Shown here: positions 1 to 9,973 of the stretch, one piece after another
Position numbering within the stretch: the stretch's first letter is position 1
How the letters are laid out: each line of letters begins with the position of its first letter
NCBI GenBank assembly: GCA_029261815.1
Contig: JAJDAQ010000179.1
Location: forward strand, 1 to 64,000
DNA from: Deltaproteobacteria bacterium
GTDB taxonomy: Bacteria > Myxococcota_A > UBA9160 > UBA6930
Length of the DNA: 64,000 nt
Reading direction: 5' to 3'
The notes under the pieces: model-generated
Seen by the model: only the letters and a program-made list of their open reading frames with translations
What the model was told of the DNA's origin: nothing
The model's database searches: none
Position numbers and translations under genes: made by a program

Positions 1-59
1 TCGAACGGGGGACTTCCTGCTTGTAAGGCAGGTGCTCTAACCAACTGAGCTACGCGCCC
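1..59 (-). tRNA. tRNA-Val (anticodon UAC), 3' end cut by the window edge
   Basis: Reading the minus strand from 59 gives acceptor strand GGGCGCG, a D-arm (GCTC/GAGC) and an anticodon stem CCTGC/GCAGG around loop CTTACAA. The anticodon UAC lies at plus positions 23-25, so it decodes GUA (Val). The T-arm begins (GTTCGA) and runs off the left edge, so the 3' acceptor strand and any CCA are not visible. It lies 62 nt downstream of the SGNH hydrolase stop on the same strand. Confidence 0.93.
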
Positions 60-121
60 GAGACAGGGAGGCTAGCGGAGTGGGGGCGACGCGTCGGCCG
101 GCGTCTCTACACGCGGCGCGA

Positions 122-1180
122 TCAGGACTCCCCCGCAGTATGGCAGCGCGAGATGTCGGTCGTGCGCCAGGGTGTCGGGACGAAGTCGGCCAGCGTCGCA
201 TCGGGGCCGGCGCTGAGCGTGTCACCGATGGCATCGGACAACCGTCGCGCCAGGGCCTCGCCCGCGATCCGGTGTCCGGTGGGATTCCAATGGGGGTCGC
301 CATCGAGGTACAGCGGGTCGTCTGCCTCCAGGATCGCGTTGGTGAGATCCGCATGGGGAAGTGCGTGCTCCGCCGCGGCTTCAGCCAGCATCGCCGCCGC
401 AGCGCGGTCGCGTTTGGCCTCCGGATTCCGACCCGGGAGGAACGCGGTCACCCCGATGAAGCCGTCGCGTTCCGCGAGCTCGGCGAAGCGAGCGACGAGC
501 GCGCGGTTCACGTCGAGGAAGAGTGGGTCGCGCTCTGTCCAGAGCCGGCTGATTCCGTGCACGAGACGCAAACGACGCCAGCCCGAAGGCGTCTCGAACG
601 GCCGATTAACCAGGCGTCCCGCTTCGAGCACGAAGCCGTCGACGCCGTAGCCGTAGCCGGTGTAGAGGGGGTGCGCGCGGCGCAGGTCGTCGACATAGAT
701 GGCCAGGACGACAACGTCGGCCTTCGCCTTCGTGGCGAACGCATCGACGGTACGCACCATCTGGCCGACGCCCCAGCCCGCGATGCCCGCGTTGTCGACC
801 CGCCAGCCCGTGCGGTCCTCAAGTATCTCGGTGTACCGCTCGCCTTCTTCCACGCCGACGCCTTCGGTGAACGAGTCGCCGACGACCAGGACCCGCGGCC
901 GCGGGTCGCGGTCACCGAGTTCGCGTGAACTTCGGAACCCGTCGCTGTTCGTCACGGACTCGGTGAGTCGCGTCGCATGCGGCGGCCATCGGAGGCAGCT
1001 CTGCGTCGAGGGCCAGAGGTGGTACCCCACGTCCGCGTCCGCGACGTAGTGCCATTCCCGAATCGGCTGGGGCGGATCGGGCGCCTTCCACTTGCCGAGT
1101 ACCCGGAGGCCCGCCTCCGTGGCCACAGCGCAGAAGGCGAACGTCACGAGCATCAGGAGCATGCCCTTCCACGCAGACAT
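122..1180 (-). CDS. SGNH/GDSL-family hydrolase (SxtL-like position)
   Basis: 352-residue SGNH/GDSL-type esterase or acyltransferase-like hydrolase. An N-terminal hydrophobic stretch (about residues 5-25) should anchor or export it. The block I nucleophile motif is GDSFTEG (around residue 97) and the C-terminal Asp/His block is DPHWNPTGH, the usual SGNH catalytic D-x-x-H arrangement. It is the last gene of a four-gene minus-strand unit, 14 nt after the DUF5989 gene. In the cyanobacterial saxitoxin cluster a GDSL lipase gene (sxtL) holds the same place after sxtI-J-K. The substrate is unknown; a carbamoylated or acylated surface glycan or lipid is a guess. An AlgX/DltD-like O-acetyltransferase role is an alternative. 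Confidence 0.85.
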   Translation of the reverse strand: MSAWKGMLLMLVTFAFCAVATEAGLRVLGKWKAPDPPQPIREWHYVADADVGYHLWPSTQSCLRWPPHATRLTESVTNSDGFRSSRELGDRDPRPRVLVVGDSFTEGVGVEEGERYTEILEDRTGWRVDNAGIAGWGVGQMVRTVDAFATKAKADVVVLAIYVDDLRRAHPLYTGYGYGVDGFVLEAGRLVNRPFETPSGWRRLRLVHGISRLWTERDPLFLDVNRALVARFAELAERDGFIGVTAFLPGRNPEAKRDRAAAAMLAEAAAEHALPHADLTNAILEADDPLYLDGDPHWNPTGHRIAGEALARRLSDAIGDTLSAGPDATLADFVPTPWRTTDISRCHTAGES

Positions 1181-1194
1181 CTCGCGTCTTCCGC

Positions 1195-1401
1195 CTAGAA
1201 GAGCGTGTAGATGAACGGGGCGGCGCCACTACCACCGAGCAGGACCAGCATGCCGAGGGCCAGGATCGAGAACAGGATCGGTGCAAGCCACCATTTCTTG
1301 TTCTCGCTCAGGAAACCCCAGAACTCGCCAACCAGATTGCTCCGGCCACCCTTGGCCTGCTCGACGAAATCTCCGTCGTCGGACTGCGGTGTATCAGGCA
1401 T
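1195..1401 (-). CDS. DUF5989 small membrane protein (SxtK-like)
   Basis: 68-residue protein. It has a polar N-terminus, a conserved-looking FWGFLSENKKWWL segment (about residues 28-39), then one transmembrane helix (about 40-56) and a short Gly/Ala tail. This matches the DUF5989 family, which includes SxtK of the saxitoxin cluster. The start is the ATG at 1401 rather than longer upstream options, because the family is about 50-70 residues and the N-terminal extension overlaps the SxtJ-family gene. It sits 34 nt after the SxtJ-family gene and 14 nt before the SGNH hydrolase, so all four are probably co-transcribed. Molecular function is not known for this family. Confidence 0.85.
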   Translation of the reverse strand: MPDTPQSDDGDFVEQAKGGRSNLVGEFWGFLSENKKWWLAPILFSILALGMLVLLGGSGAAPFIYTLF

Positions 1402-1435
1402 GGTCGAACTCCTCTGGCGGCCGCGATGGCCGCGA

Positions 1436-1882
1436 CTAGTACTGGCGGAAATAACGCTTGCGCGGCGGAGCTGGCGCCGCCGGCTCCCAATAGCTTTCGG
1501 CTGCCGGGTCGATCTTCCGCTGCAGCGGGTCATGTCCCACGACCCGAAGGCCCAGGGCCACCGGCGTGAGGATGCCAAAGAAGATGAAGCCCAGGAGCAC
1601 GTAACTCACGACGAAGCCGATAGGGAACGCCAGGATCATCAGCCCGACAAACAGGAACCGATTCATTCGCGGCGCGACCAGGCCCAGGAACGCCGCCAGG
1701 ACGCCGACCGCGAGCAAGCCGAGCGCGACCGGTTCCCGCGCTTCGCCCAGGCCGAACGCAAACACCAGCTTTTCGGTCCAAGCCAGCGCCGCGAGTGCGC
1801 CAAAGCCGAACAGCGAGACCCAACCAAACTGCCGCAACATGCGCTCGTCCGGATTGAAATCGATGTCGATCATTCCAGCCAT
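1436..1882 (-). CDS. SxtJ-family membrane protein
   Basis: 148-residue membrane protein with four predicted helices (roughly residues 20-38, 48-66, 70-90 and 92-114). The charged C-terminal tail ends in a PxxESYWEP...RYFRQY-type signature that I recognise from SxtJ-family proteins next to O-carbamoyltransferases. The ATG at 1882 is 3 nt from the carbamoyltransferase stop, so the two are translationally coupled. No enzymatic motif is visible. A scaffold or membrane partner for the cytosolic carbamoyltransferase is a reasonable inference from the fixed neighbourhood, but it is not demonstrated. Confidence 0.85.
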   Translation of the reverse strand: MAGMIDIDFNPDERMLRQFGWVSLFGFGALAALAWTEKLVFAFGLGEAREPVALGLLAVGVLAAFLGLVAPRMNRFLFVGLMILAFPIGFVVSYVLLGFIFFGILTPVALGLRVVGHDPLQRKIDPAAESYWEPAAPAPPRKRYFRQY

Positions 1883-1885
1883 GGT

Positions 1886-3715
1886 TCAGTCCAACTCGAA
1901 TTTTGCGAGGTGTTCATCACGATCGATGTTCGCGTCGGGCTGATGTTCCTTCAGGAGGACGAAGCCCTCGATCACCAACGCATCCATGTGCGTGGCCATG
2001 AAGCAGCGGTACGCATCCTCCGGCGTACACACGATCGGCTCTCCCCGAACGTTGAAGCTCGTATTGATCACGACTGGGCAGCCGGTCCGCTGCTTGAAGT
2101 GCTTCAGGATGCCGGCATACCGCGGGGTCCGCTCGGCGTCGACGGTCTGCACGCGCGCCGATCCGTCGACATGGGTCACGGCCGGAATCTCGGAGCGCAC
2201 TTGATGGAGCTTCTCGATCCCGATCTTCCCGGGGTCCACTTCCTTGCGGCGAGCGGCGGCCACGGGTGCGACCAGCAGCATGTAGGGGCTCTCCTGGCCC
2301 TCATCCATCTCGAACCAATCGTGCACGTCTTCCGCTAGCACGCTAGGCGCGAAGGGCCGGAAGGACTCGCGGAACTTGATCTTGAGATTCATGACGGACT
2401 GCATCTTCGGCGAGCGCGGATCGCCCAGGATGCTTCGGCTTCCGAGCGCACGCGGACCGAACTCCATCGGCCCAGCCATGTGCCCCACCACCTTTTCGTC
2501 AGCGAGGATGCCGGCCACTGTGTCGCAGAGCTTGTCCTCGTCGTCGATCTCCCGATAGACGGCACCGGCCGCATCCAGGAACGATCGGATCTCGTCGGCC
2601 TCGTAGCGCGGGCCCAGAAGCGAGCCCCGTTGGCTGTCGCGCGCACCAACGGTCCTGGGCTTGTCCATCAACTGGTGCCACGTGAACAGCGCCGCACCGA
2701 GCGCGCCGCCAGCGTCGCCGGCCGCGGGCTGGATCCAGAGGTCCTCGAAGATTCGCTCTCGCAAGAGCCGACCATTGGCCACGCAGTTCAGGGCAACGCC
2801 GCCCGCCAGCACGAGGTTGCGTGCCCCCGTGAGTTCCCGCGCGTGACGCGCAATCCGCAGGACGATCTCTTCGGTCACGACCTGGATCGATGCCGCGATA
2901 TCCATCTCGCGCTGGGTCACTTCGCTCTCGGGCGTTCGCCGGGGACCGCCAAGCAGTGTCTCCAGGGCGGGCGTGGTCATGACGTCGCGGCGCGTATAGC
3001 CGAAGTAGTCGAGGTTCATTCGGAACGAACCGTCTTCCTTGAGATCGATCATTTCGTCGCGGATCCGGTCCGCGTAGATCGGCTCGCCGTACGGGGCAAG
3101 ACCCATCAGCTTGTACTCGCCGCTGTTGACCTTGAAACCGGTGAAGTAGGTAAACGCCGAGTAGAGCAGCCCGAGCGAGTGCGGGAACCGCAGCTCCTGA
3201 AGCATCTCGATCTTGTTTCCGCGGCCGACGCCGATGCTGCCGGTGCTCCACTCGCCCACGCCGTCGAGCGTGAGGATGGCGGCCTCGTCGAACGGCGACG
3301 GGAAGAATGCGCTCGCGGCGTGCGACTCGTGGTGCTCGAGGAACACATAACGACCCTTGTAGCGACCCTCGAGTCCGCGATCGAGCTGCCTTGGCGTGTG
3401 GAGCTTCTCGCGCAGCCAGACCGGAAGTCCCATCAAGAACATCTTGAAGCCGAGCGGCGCGTGGGAAAGGTAGGTCTCGAGAATCCGGTCGAACTTCAAG
3501 ACCGGCTTGTCGTAGAACGCGACGAGGTCGAGATCGTCGGCCTCGATCCGGCCCTCACGTAGGCAGAACTCCACCGCGCGCGCGGGGAAAGCCGCGTCGT
3601 GCTTCTTGCGCGTGAAGCGCTCCTCTTGCGCGGCCGCCACGATGTGGCCGTCCGTCACGAGACACGCTGCACTGTCGTGGTAGTAGGCCGAGATCCCAAG
3701 GATGTGGGTAGTCAA
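1886..3715 (-). CDS. NodU/CmcH-family O-carbamoyltransferase (SxtI-like)
   Basis: 609 residues, the usual size for this family, which transfers carbamoyl from carbamoyl phosphate to a hydroxyl with ATP. The N-terminal Kae1-like domain starts THILGISAYYHDSAACL. The metal-binding HHESH motif and LTLDGVGEW follow around residues 122-145, then EFGPRALGSRSIL (about 415-427) and the C-terminal NTSFNVRGEPI. The start is a TTG at 3713-3715 with a GAGCGAGG-like ribosome site. This matches the conserved N-terminus; an upstream ATG at 3784 would add 23 poorly conserved residues. First gene of the sxtI-J-K-L-like unit. The acceptor substrate cannot be read from sequence. Confidence 0.9.
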   Translation of the reverse strand: MTTHILGISAYYHDSAACLVTDGHIVAAAQEERFTRKKHDAAFPARAVEFCLREGRIEADDLDLVAFYDKPVLKFDRILETYLSHAPLGFKMFLMGLPVWLREKLHTPRQLDRGLEGRYKGRYVFLEHHESHAASAFFPSPFDEAAILTLDGVGEWSTGSIGVGRGNKIEMLQELRFPHSLGLLYSAFTYFTGFKVNSGEYKLMGLAPYGEPIYADRIRDEMIDLKEDGSFRMNLDYFGYTRRDVMTTPALETLLGGPRRTPESEVTQREMDIAASIQVVTEEIVLRIARHARELTGARNLVLAGGVALNCVANGRLLRERIFEDLWIQPAAGDAGGALGAALFTWHQLMDKPRTVGARDSQRGSLLGPRYEADEIRSFLDAAGAVYREIDDEDKLCDTVAGILADEKVVGHMAGPMEFGPRALGSRSILGDPRSPKMQSVMNLKIKFRESFRPFAPSVLAEDVHDWFEMDEGQESPYMLLVAPVAAARRKEVDPGKIGIEKLHQVRSEIPAVTHVDGSARVQTVDAERTPRYAGILKHFKQRTGCPVVINTSFNVRGEPIVCTPEDAYRCFMATHMDALVIEGFVLLKEHQPDANIDRDEHLAKFELD

Positions 3716-4001
3716 ACCGGTGCCTCGCTCAGAAGAAAGGGTCGAATGTGGGTGACGTGGGCGACCCGACTGGTGACAGGCCACGTCTTCTTATCGGCAA
3801 CTTCTTCGCCGAGTTGCGCATCCGTTGCCCGCGGAGTGTGTAGGTTCGCGAAAAACCCGCAACCGCCGGCGAAACCCGGTTCTTCGCGCCATCAAATCGA
3901 CCGAACTGCGGGGACGCACACCCACCCCAGGGACCTGGTTCCGCCGCCTCGCGGCTCCCAATCCCCGGCCTGAGCTGGCATGATGTTTCCAGGAGGACGC
4001 C

Positions 4002-4814
4002 ATGCCCGATCGGGAATCCATGCTGGAGGGCCGCCTGGCCATCGTGACCGGGGCCGCGCGCGGAATCGGCAAGGGCGTGGCCGTTGCGTTGGCCGAGGCC
4101 GGCGCCGACGTCGTCGTCTCCGACCTCGGTGGCTCGGGGAGTGGCGCCGCCTATGCCATGGCGGACGACTCGGAGCTCGCCGGCGCGGTCGAAGCAGTTT
4201 CGGCCGCTGGGCATGGACGCGTCGCCGGGATCCCGTGCGATGTCACTTCGCCCGACCAGGTCAACGCCCTGATCGACAAGGTGCTGGCCGACTTCGGACG
4301 CATCGACCTCGTGGTGAACAACGCCGGGATCGTCCATATGCGACCAATCGAGGAAATCTCGGTCGAGCGCTGGCAGTCGGTCCACGACGTGAATGTGATG
4401 GGCGTCTTCCTGGTCTCGCAGGCCGCCCTGCCCGCCCTCAGCGACACGAAGGGGAACATCGTCAACATTGCGTCGGTGGCGGGAAAGCGCGGCTACTCCA
4501 ACGGCACCGCCTACTGCTCGAGCAAGTTCGCCGTCGTCGGCTTCACCCAGGCGCTCGCGGATGAGACCGCAGGCCGCGGCGTGCGGGTGAATGCGATCTG
4601 CCCCGGCATCCTCGACACGCACATGTGGACCCACCACATCACATCGCCCGAGCGTGGCGGCGAAGCCGCCTACGAAGGCGCTGTACAGGCAATGGTGCCG
4701 CTCGGCCGCGCGCAGACGCCCGAAGACGTCGCGCAAGCCGTGCTCTTCCTGGCAACGGCACCCAACATCACCGGCGTCGCACTCAACGTCGCGGGTGGGA
4801 TGGAGGTCTGGTAG
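4002..4814 (+). CDS. short-chain dehydrogenase/reductase (SDR)
   Basis: 270-residue classical SDR, NAD(P)H-dependent. It has the Rossmann glycine motif TGAARGIGKG near residue 16, NNAG (about 108-111), catalytic Ser in the segment IVNIASVAGK, and Tyr-x-x-x-Lys as YCSSK (about 167-171). An Asp after the second β-strand (SDLGG) suggests NAD preference, as in other SDRs with Asp there. The ATG follows a near-perfect ribosome site (AGGAGGACGCC). It is monocistronic, divergent from the carbamoyltransferase unit across 286 bp and convergent with the GNAT gene. The substrate is not inferable; many relatives act on hydroxysteroids, acyl-ACP or secondary alcohols. Confidence 0.9.
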   Translation: MPDRESMLEGRLAIVTGAARGIGKGVAVALAEAGADVVVSDLGGSGSGAAYAMADDSELAGAVEAVSAAGHGRVAGIPCDVTSPDQVNALIDKVLADFGRIDLVVNNAGIVHMRPIEEISVERWQSVHDVNVMGVFLVSQAALPALSDTKGNIVNIASVAGKRGYSNGTAYCSSKFAVVGFTQALADETAGRGVRVNAICPGILDTHMWTHHITSPERGGEAAYEGAVQAMVPLGRAQTPEDVAQAVLFLATAPNITGVALNVAGGMEVW

Positions 4815-4845
4815 GCGAAGGCGAAGCGCGCACCCCACACGGCAG

Positions 4846-5346
4846 CTAGGTGCTCGCAGACTTCAGGTCCAGAGCTCGCTCGTGCTCGCGGATGTGTTCG
4901 CGGGGCGGGGGAAGCGTTCCCGTTCGACCCGTCGGAGCGAAGCCGTGGCGCTCGTAGAGCCCGATCGCGGACGCGTTGAGATCGGCGACTTCGAGGCGCA
5001 TTTCGGCGTAGCCACTCTCGCGCGCCCATCCGACAACAGCCTGCATCAGGAGATCGCCGACGCCGCGGCCGCGCGCTTCGGGTGCGACCCAGACGGCGTA
5101 CACATTTGCCTGGGTCGGGTCTTCAGGGCCAGAAGCGCCAACGATCGTGCCGACGTCGCGCCCGTCCAGCGCCACGACGAACGTCACGGCATCTTCGCGA
5201 GCGAGACGCGCGCGCCAGACGGCCTCTTCGAACCCGACCTCGGTCGCGTGCCTGGATCCAAACGCGTCAGGATCGCTCAGCAACGAGCGAAGGCGGATCG
5301 CCTTGCCGCGCTCCCAATCCGCCGGATGGAGACGCAGAACCTGCAC
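4846..5346 (-). CDS. GNAT-family N-acetyltransferase
   Basis: 166-residue acetyl-CoA-dependent GNAT enzyme. Motif A, with the acetyl-CoA pyrophosphate loop, is VAPEARGRGVGDLLM (about residues 91-105). Motif B follows as MRLEVADLNASAIGLYERHGFAPTG-like sequence, split here as LEVADLNASAIGLY and ERHGF. The start 12 nt after the lon stop suggests readthrough from the protease operon. It may modify a protein N-terminus, a small amine or an antibiotic; nothing in the sequence decides. The C-terminal tail after residue 150 is charged and unstructured. Confidence 0.88.
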   Translation of the reverse strand: MQVLRLHPADWERGKAIRLRSLLSDPDAFGSRHATEVGFEEAVWRARLAREDAVTFVVALDGRDVGTIVGASGPEDPTQANVYAVWVAPEARGRGVGDLLMQAVVGWARESGYAEMRLEVADLNASAIGLYERHGFAPTGRTGTLPPPREHIREHERALDLKSAST

Positions 5347-5358
5347 GGCGTTGCGGCG

Positions 5359-7833
5359 CTAGTTGACGCCGGCGGGAGCTCCGTGGTCGTCCGCCACGGC
5401 TGCGACGCCCGGGACATCGAAGATGGCCTCGACCACGTGGTCGCCGTCCTGGAGGAAGCCTTTGACATCGTCCATCGCCAATGCCGCTTGCAGCACTTCG
5501 TCCATATGCTCGGCCGGAATGATCGTCAGCCCGCGCTTGATATGCGGCGGGATCTCCTTGAGATCCTTCTCGTTGTCCTTCGGGATGACCACGGTTTCGA
5601 TACCGCCGCGGTGCGCCGCAATCAGCTTTTCCTTGAGGCCACCAATCGGAAGAACGCGACCGCGTAGCGTGATCTCGCCCGTCATGGCCACGTTGGAGCG
5701 GATGGGGATGCGCGTGAGCGCCGAGGCCACGGCCGTCGCAATCGTGATGCCGGCGGACGGGCCGTCCTTGGGCGTTGCACCTTCGGGCACATGGATGTGG
5801 ATGTCGACCTTCGAGTAGAAGTCGGCGGTCAGCCCCAGCTGCTTCGCGCGTTGCCGCACATAGCTCATCGCCGCGTTGGCACTCTCCTGCATCACCTCAC
5901 CGAGGCGACCGGTGATCGACAGCTTTCCGCGGCCGGGCGTGACCGCGACCTCGGTCTGCAGGAGTTCGCCTCCGACCTCGGTGTAGGCCAGTCCCGTGCA
6001 GAGCCCGACGCGATCCTCTTCCTCGGCTTCGCCGTGGCGGTACTTCCGTTCGCCGAGCAGCTTCTTGACCTTCGCCGGGGTGATTCGCGTCTTCGTGTGC
6101 GCCTCGCCATCCCTCACGACATCGCGCGCCACCTTGCGGCACAGCGCAGCAAGCTCCCGCTCGAGACCGCGGACACCGCTCTCCCGCGTGTAGAAGCGGA
6201 TCACTTCGAGGATCCCGCCGTCCGTGAACTCGATATGGTCTTCTTCGAGGCCGTTCGCTTCGAGTTGCTTCTTCACCAGGTAATCGCGAGCGATCTGGAG
6301 CTTCTCGCTCTCGATGTACCCGGGCAGCGTAATGATCTCCATGCGGTCTTGAAGCGGCCGCGGAATCTCGTGCAGCACGTTGGCGGTGCAGACGAACATC
6401 ACCTGCGACAGGTCGTAGTCGATGTCGAGGTAGTGGTCGTTGAACGTGTTGTTCTGTTCGGGGTCGAGCACTTCGAGTAGCGCCGATGACGGGTCGCCGC
6501 GAAAGTCGGTCGACATCTTGTCGACTTCGTCGAGCAAGAAGATCGGGTTGCTCGAGCCCGCCTTCTTGAGCCCCTGGATGATCTTGCCCGGAAGCGCGCC
6601 AATATAGGTGCGGCGGTGGCCGCGGACTTCGGCTTCGTCGCGCACGCCACCGAGGGAGATGCGAACGAAGTCGCGCCCGGTCGCGCGCGCGATCGACTTG
6701 CCCAGCGACGTCTTGCCAACCCCGGGAGGTCCGGCCAGGCACAGGATCGGGCCCTTCATGGCGTCGACCAGCGACTGCACGGCCAGGAACTCGAGGATGC
6801 GGTCCTTGGGCTTCTCGAGTCCGAAATGGTCCTCGTTGAGCACGCGTTCGGCCTCAACGATGTCCTCGTTCTCTTCCGCCATCTCGTTCCACGGAAGTGC
6901 GAGCATCCAGTCGATGTAGTTCCGCACGACGGTGGCTTCGGCCGCCATCGGCGACATCATCTTGAGCTTCTTGATTTCCTTGTCGGTCCGCTCACGCGCC
7001 TCGTCCGGCATGTCCTTGGCCTGGAGCTGGTCCTCGAGCTCGGTTACCTCGTTCTTGAACTCGTCGCGGTCGCCCAGTTCCTTCTGGATCGCCCGCATCT
7101 GTTCGTTGAGGTAGTACTCCTTCTGGCTCTTCTCCATCTGCTTCTTGACGCGACCGCGGATGCGCTTTTCGACTTCGAGCACTTCGATCTCGGCCTGCAT
7201 CAGGCCGAAGACCTCTTCGAGTCGCTTCGACGGGTCGGCCTCTTCGAGCAGCTTCTGGCGGTCTTCGAGCTTCAGGTTGAGGTGCGTCGCGACCGTGTCC
7301 GCGAGTCGTGCGGCTTCCTGGATCTGCCCGACGTTGCCCTGCACTTCGGCCGGGACCTTTTTGTTCAGCTTGACGTAGTTCTCGAACGTCGCGTGCACCG
7401 AGCGCACCAGCGCTTCGAGTTCCGACGTCACCGGGTTCGCTTCTTCGAGCAGCTCGTATTCGGCCGAGAAGTACGGATCGTCCGATGTGATGGCCGTAAT
7501 CTTCGCGCGGCTCTTGCCTTCGACGAGCACCTTCACCGTCTGGTCAGGCAGCCGCAGCAACTGGATGATCGAACCGAGCGTGCCGATTCGGTAGATGTCG
7601 TCCGCTTCCGGTTCGTCCTTCGCGGCGACGCGCTGAGCTGCCAGGAGCAGCTGCCGCCCATCGGCGACGGCGTCTTCGAGTGCCTTGATCGACTTCGGTC
7701 GACCCACGAAGAGCGGGACCACCATGGTCGGGAAGACCACGATGTCGCGGAGCGGGAGGAGCGGGATCGAGCGGGACTCGGCCTCGGTCGTTTCCGAGGT
7801 CTCGTCGGCTTCGTCGTTCCGGAAGATGGCCAT
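5359..7833 (-). CDS. lon: ATP-dependent protease La (Lon)
   Basis: 824-residue LonA, cytosolic AAA+ serine protease for misfolded and regulatory proteins. The N-terminal substrate domain starts with a [12 protein letters not shown] motif and has a long coiled coil at about 190-300. Walker A is GPPGVGKTS (about 369-377) and Walker B is IFLLDEVDK. The C-terminal Ser-Lys dyad is visible as KDGPSAGIT (Ser) and [12 protein letters not shown] (Lys). Full length and intact. An AGGAGA ribosome site lies upstream of the ATG at 7833. It is the fourth gene of the tig-clpP-clpX-lon order that is widespread in bacteria, 46 nt after clpX. Confidence 0.98.
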   Translation of the reverse strand: MAIFRNDEADETSETTEAESRSIPLLPLRDIVVFPTMVVPLFVGRPKSIKALEDAVADGRQLLLAAQRVAAKDEPEADDIYRIGTLGSIIQLLRLPDQTVKVLVEGKSRAKITAITSDDPYFSAEYELLEEANPVTSELEALVRSVHATFENYVKLNKKVPAEVQGNVGQIQEAARLADTVATHLNLKLEDRQKLLEEADPSKRLEEVFGLMQAEIEVLEVEKRIRGRVKKQMEKSQKEYYLNEQMRAIQKELGDRDEFKNEVTELEDQLQAKDMPDEARERTDKEIKKLKMMSPMAAEATVVRNYIDWMLALPWNEMAEENEDIVEAERVLNEDHFGLEKPKDRILEFLAVQSLVDAMKGPILCLAGPPGVGKTSLGKSIARATGRDFVRISLGGVRDEAEVRGHRRTYIGALPGKIIQGLKKAGSSNPIFLLDEVDKMSTDFRGDPSSALLEVLDPEQNNTFNDHYLDIDYDLSQVMFVCTANVLHEIPRPLQDRMEIITLPGYIESEKLQIARDYLVKKQLEANGLEEDHIEFTDGGILEVIRFYTRESGVRGLERELAALCRKVARDVVRDGEAHTKTRITPAKVKKLLGERKYRHGEAEEEDRVGLCTGLAYTEVGGELLQTEVAVTPGRGKLSITGRLGEVMQESANAAMSYVRQRAKQLGLTADFYSKVDIHIHVPEGATPKDGPSAGITIATAVASALTRIPIRSNVAMTGEITLRGRVLPIGGLKEKLIAAHRGGIETVVIPKDNEKDLKEIPPHIKRGLTIIPAEHMDEVLQAALAMDDVKGFLQDGDHVVEAIFDVPGVAAVADDHGAPAGVN

Positions 7834-7879
7834 GTGCCGCTCTATCTCCTAGGGGCGTGGGGTTGGGATGCGTTCCGCG

Positions 7880-9123
<1,244 letters not shown>

Positions 9124-9127
<4 letters not shown>

Positions 9128-9774
9128 GCGCGCTTTCCCCCATTTGCCCCGGCTCCGTTCACCTGGCTCCCGGAGCGTTCGGCTGCGACGTCATCGACGA
9201 TCCCGTAGGCCCGGGCGTCCTCACCCGACAGATAGTAGTCCCGCTCGGTATCGCGGGCGATCTGTTCGAGGGACTGGCCCGTGTGGCGCGCCAGGATCTC
9301 GTTCAGGCGATCACGCGTCTTCAGGATCTCTCGCGCCTGGATGTCGATGTCCGAGGCCTGGCCCTGCGCGCCACCCCAGGGCTGGTGGATCATCACGCGC
9401 GCGTTCGGGAGCGAGGTCCGCTTGCCCTTGGTGCCGGCAGCGAGCAACACAGCGCCCATCGATGCCGCCAGGCCAACGCAGAACGTCGACACGTCGGGCC
9501 GGATGTATTGCATCGTGTCGTAGATGGCCAAGCCACCCGTCACGGAACCGCCGGGCGAGTTGATATAGAGGTGGATGTCCGCTTCCGGGTCCTCCGCCTC
9601 GAGGTACAGCAACTGCGCGACGACGAGATTGGCCATCTCGTCGTAGATCTGGCCGGACACGAAGATGATCCGGTCCTTCAGGAGCCGCGAATAGATGTCG
9701 TAGGCACGTTCGCCGCGGTGGTCCTGTTCAACGACAATGGGTACGAGCGGCATGGGTCCTCGTGGGTTGGACAC
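9124..9774 (-). CDS. clpP: ClpP, proteolytic subunit
   Basis: 216-residue serine peptidase that forms the tetradecameric chamber used by ClpX. The catalytic triad is visible: Ser in [11 protein letters not shown], His in MIHQPWGG and Asp in the segment [11 protein letters not shown]. The substrate-binding [10 protein letters not shown] strand precedes it. The first ATG (9774) gives a short MSNPRG extension; a second ATG seven codons later ([10 protein letters not shown]) matches the more usual N-terminus and may be the true start. The gene lies 199 nt after tig, so a separate promoter is possible, and it overlaps clpX by 4 nt. Confidence 0.98.
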
Positions 9775-9973
9775 CCCGCCCTGCCCGCCGCTTCCAAGCC
9801 CATGATGGGCGTCGCGACGTGCGGTCGGAGTCTCCGGTTTCCGGATCTCCGGTCCTGGGGAGGGAGTCTAACGAGGACCCGAGCGCAAGGTGCCCCCCCA
9901 GAGCGCCCTGAACACGACTTCTTCGCAGGTTTTCGTGCGGCACGGCGCTGGCGCCGCGACCGCAGAGAACTGG

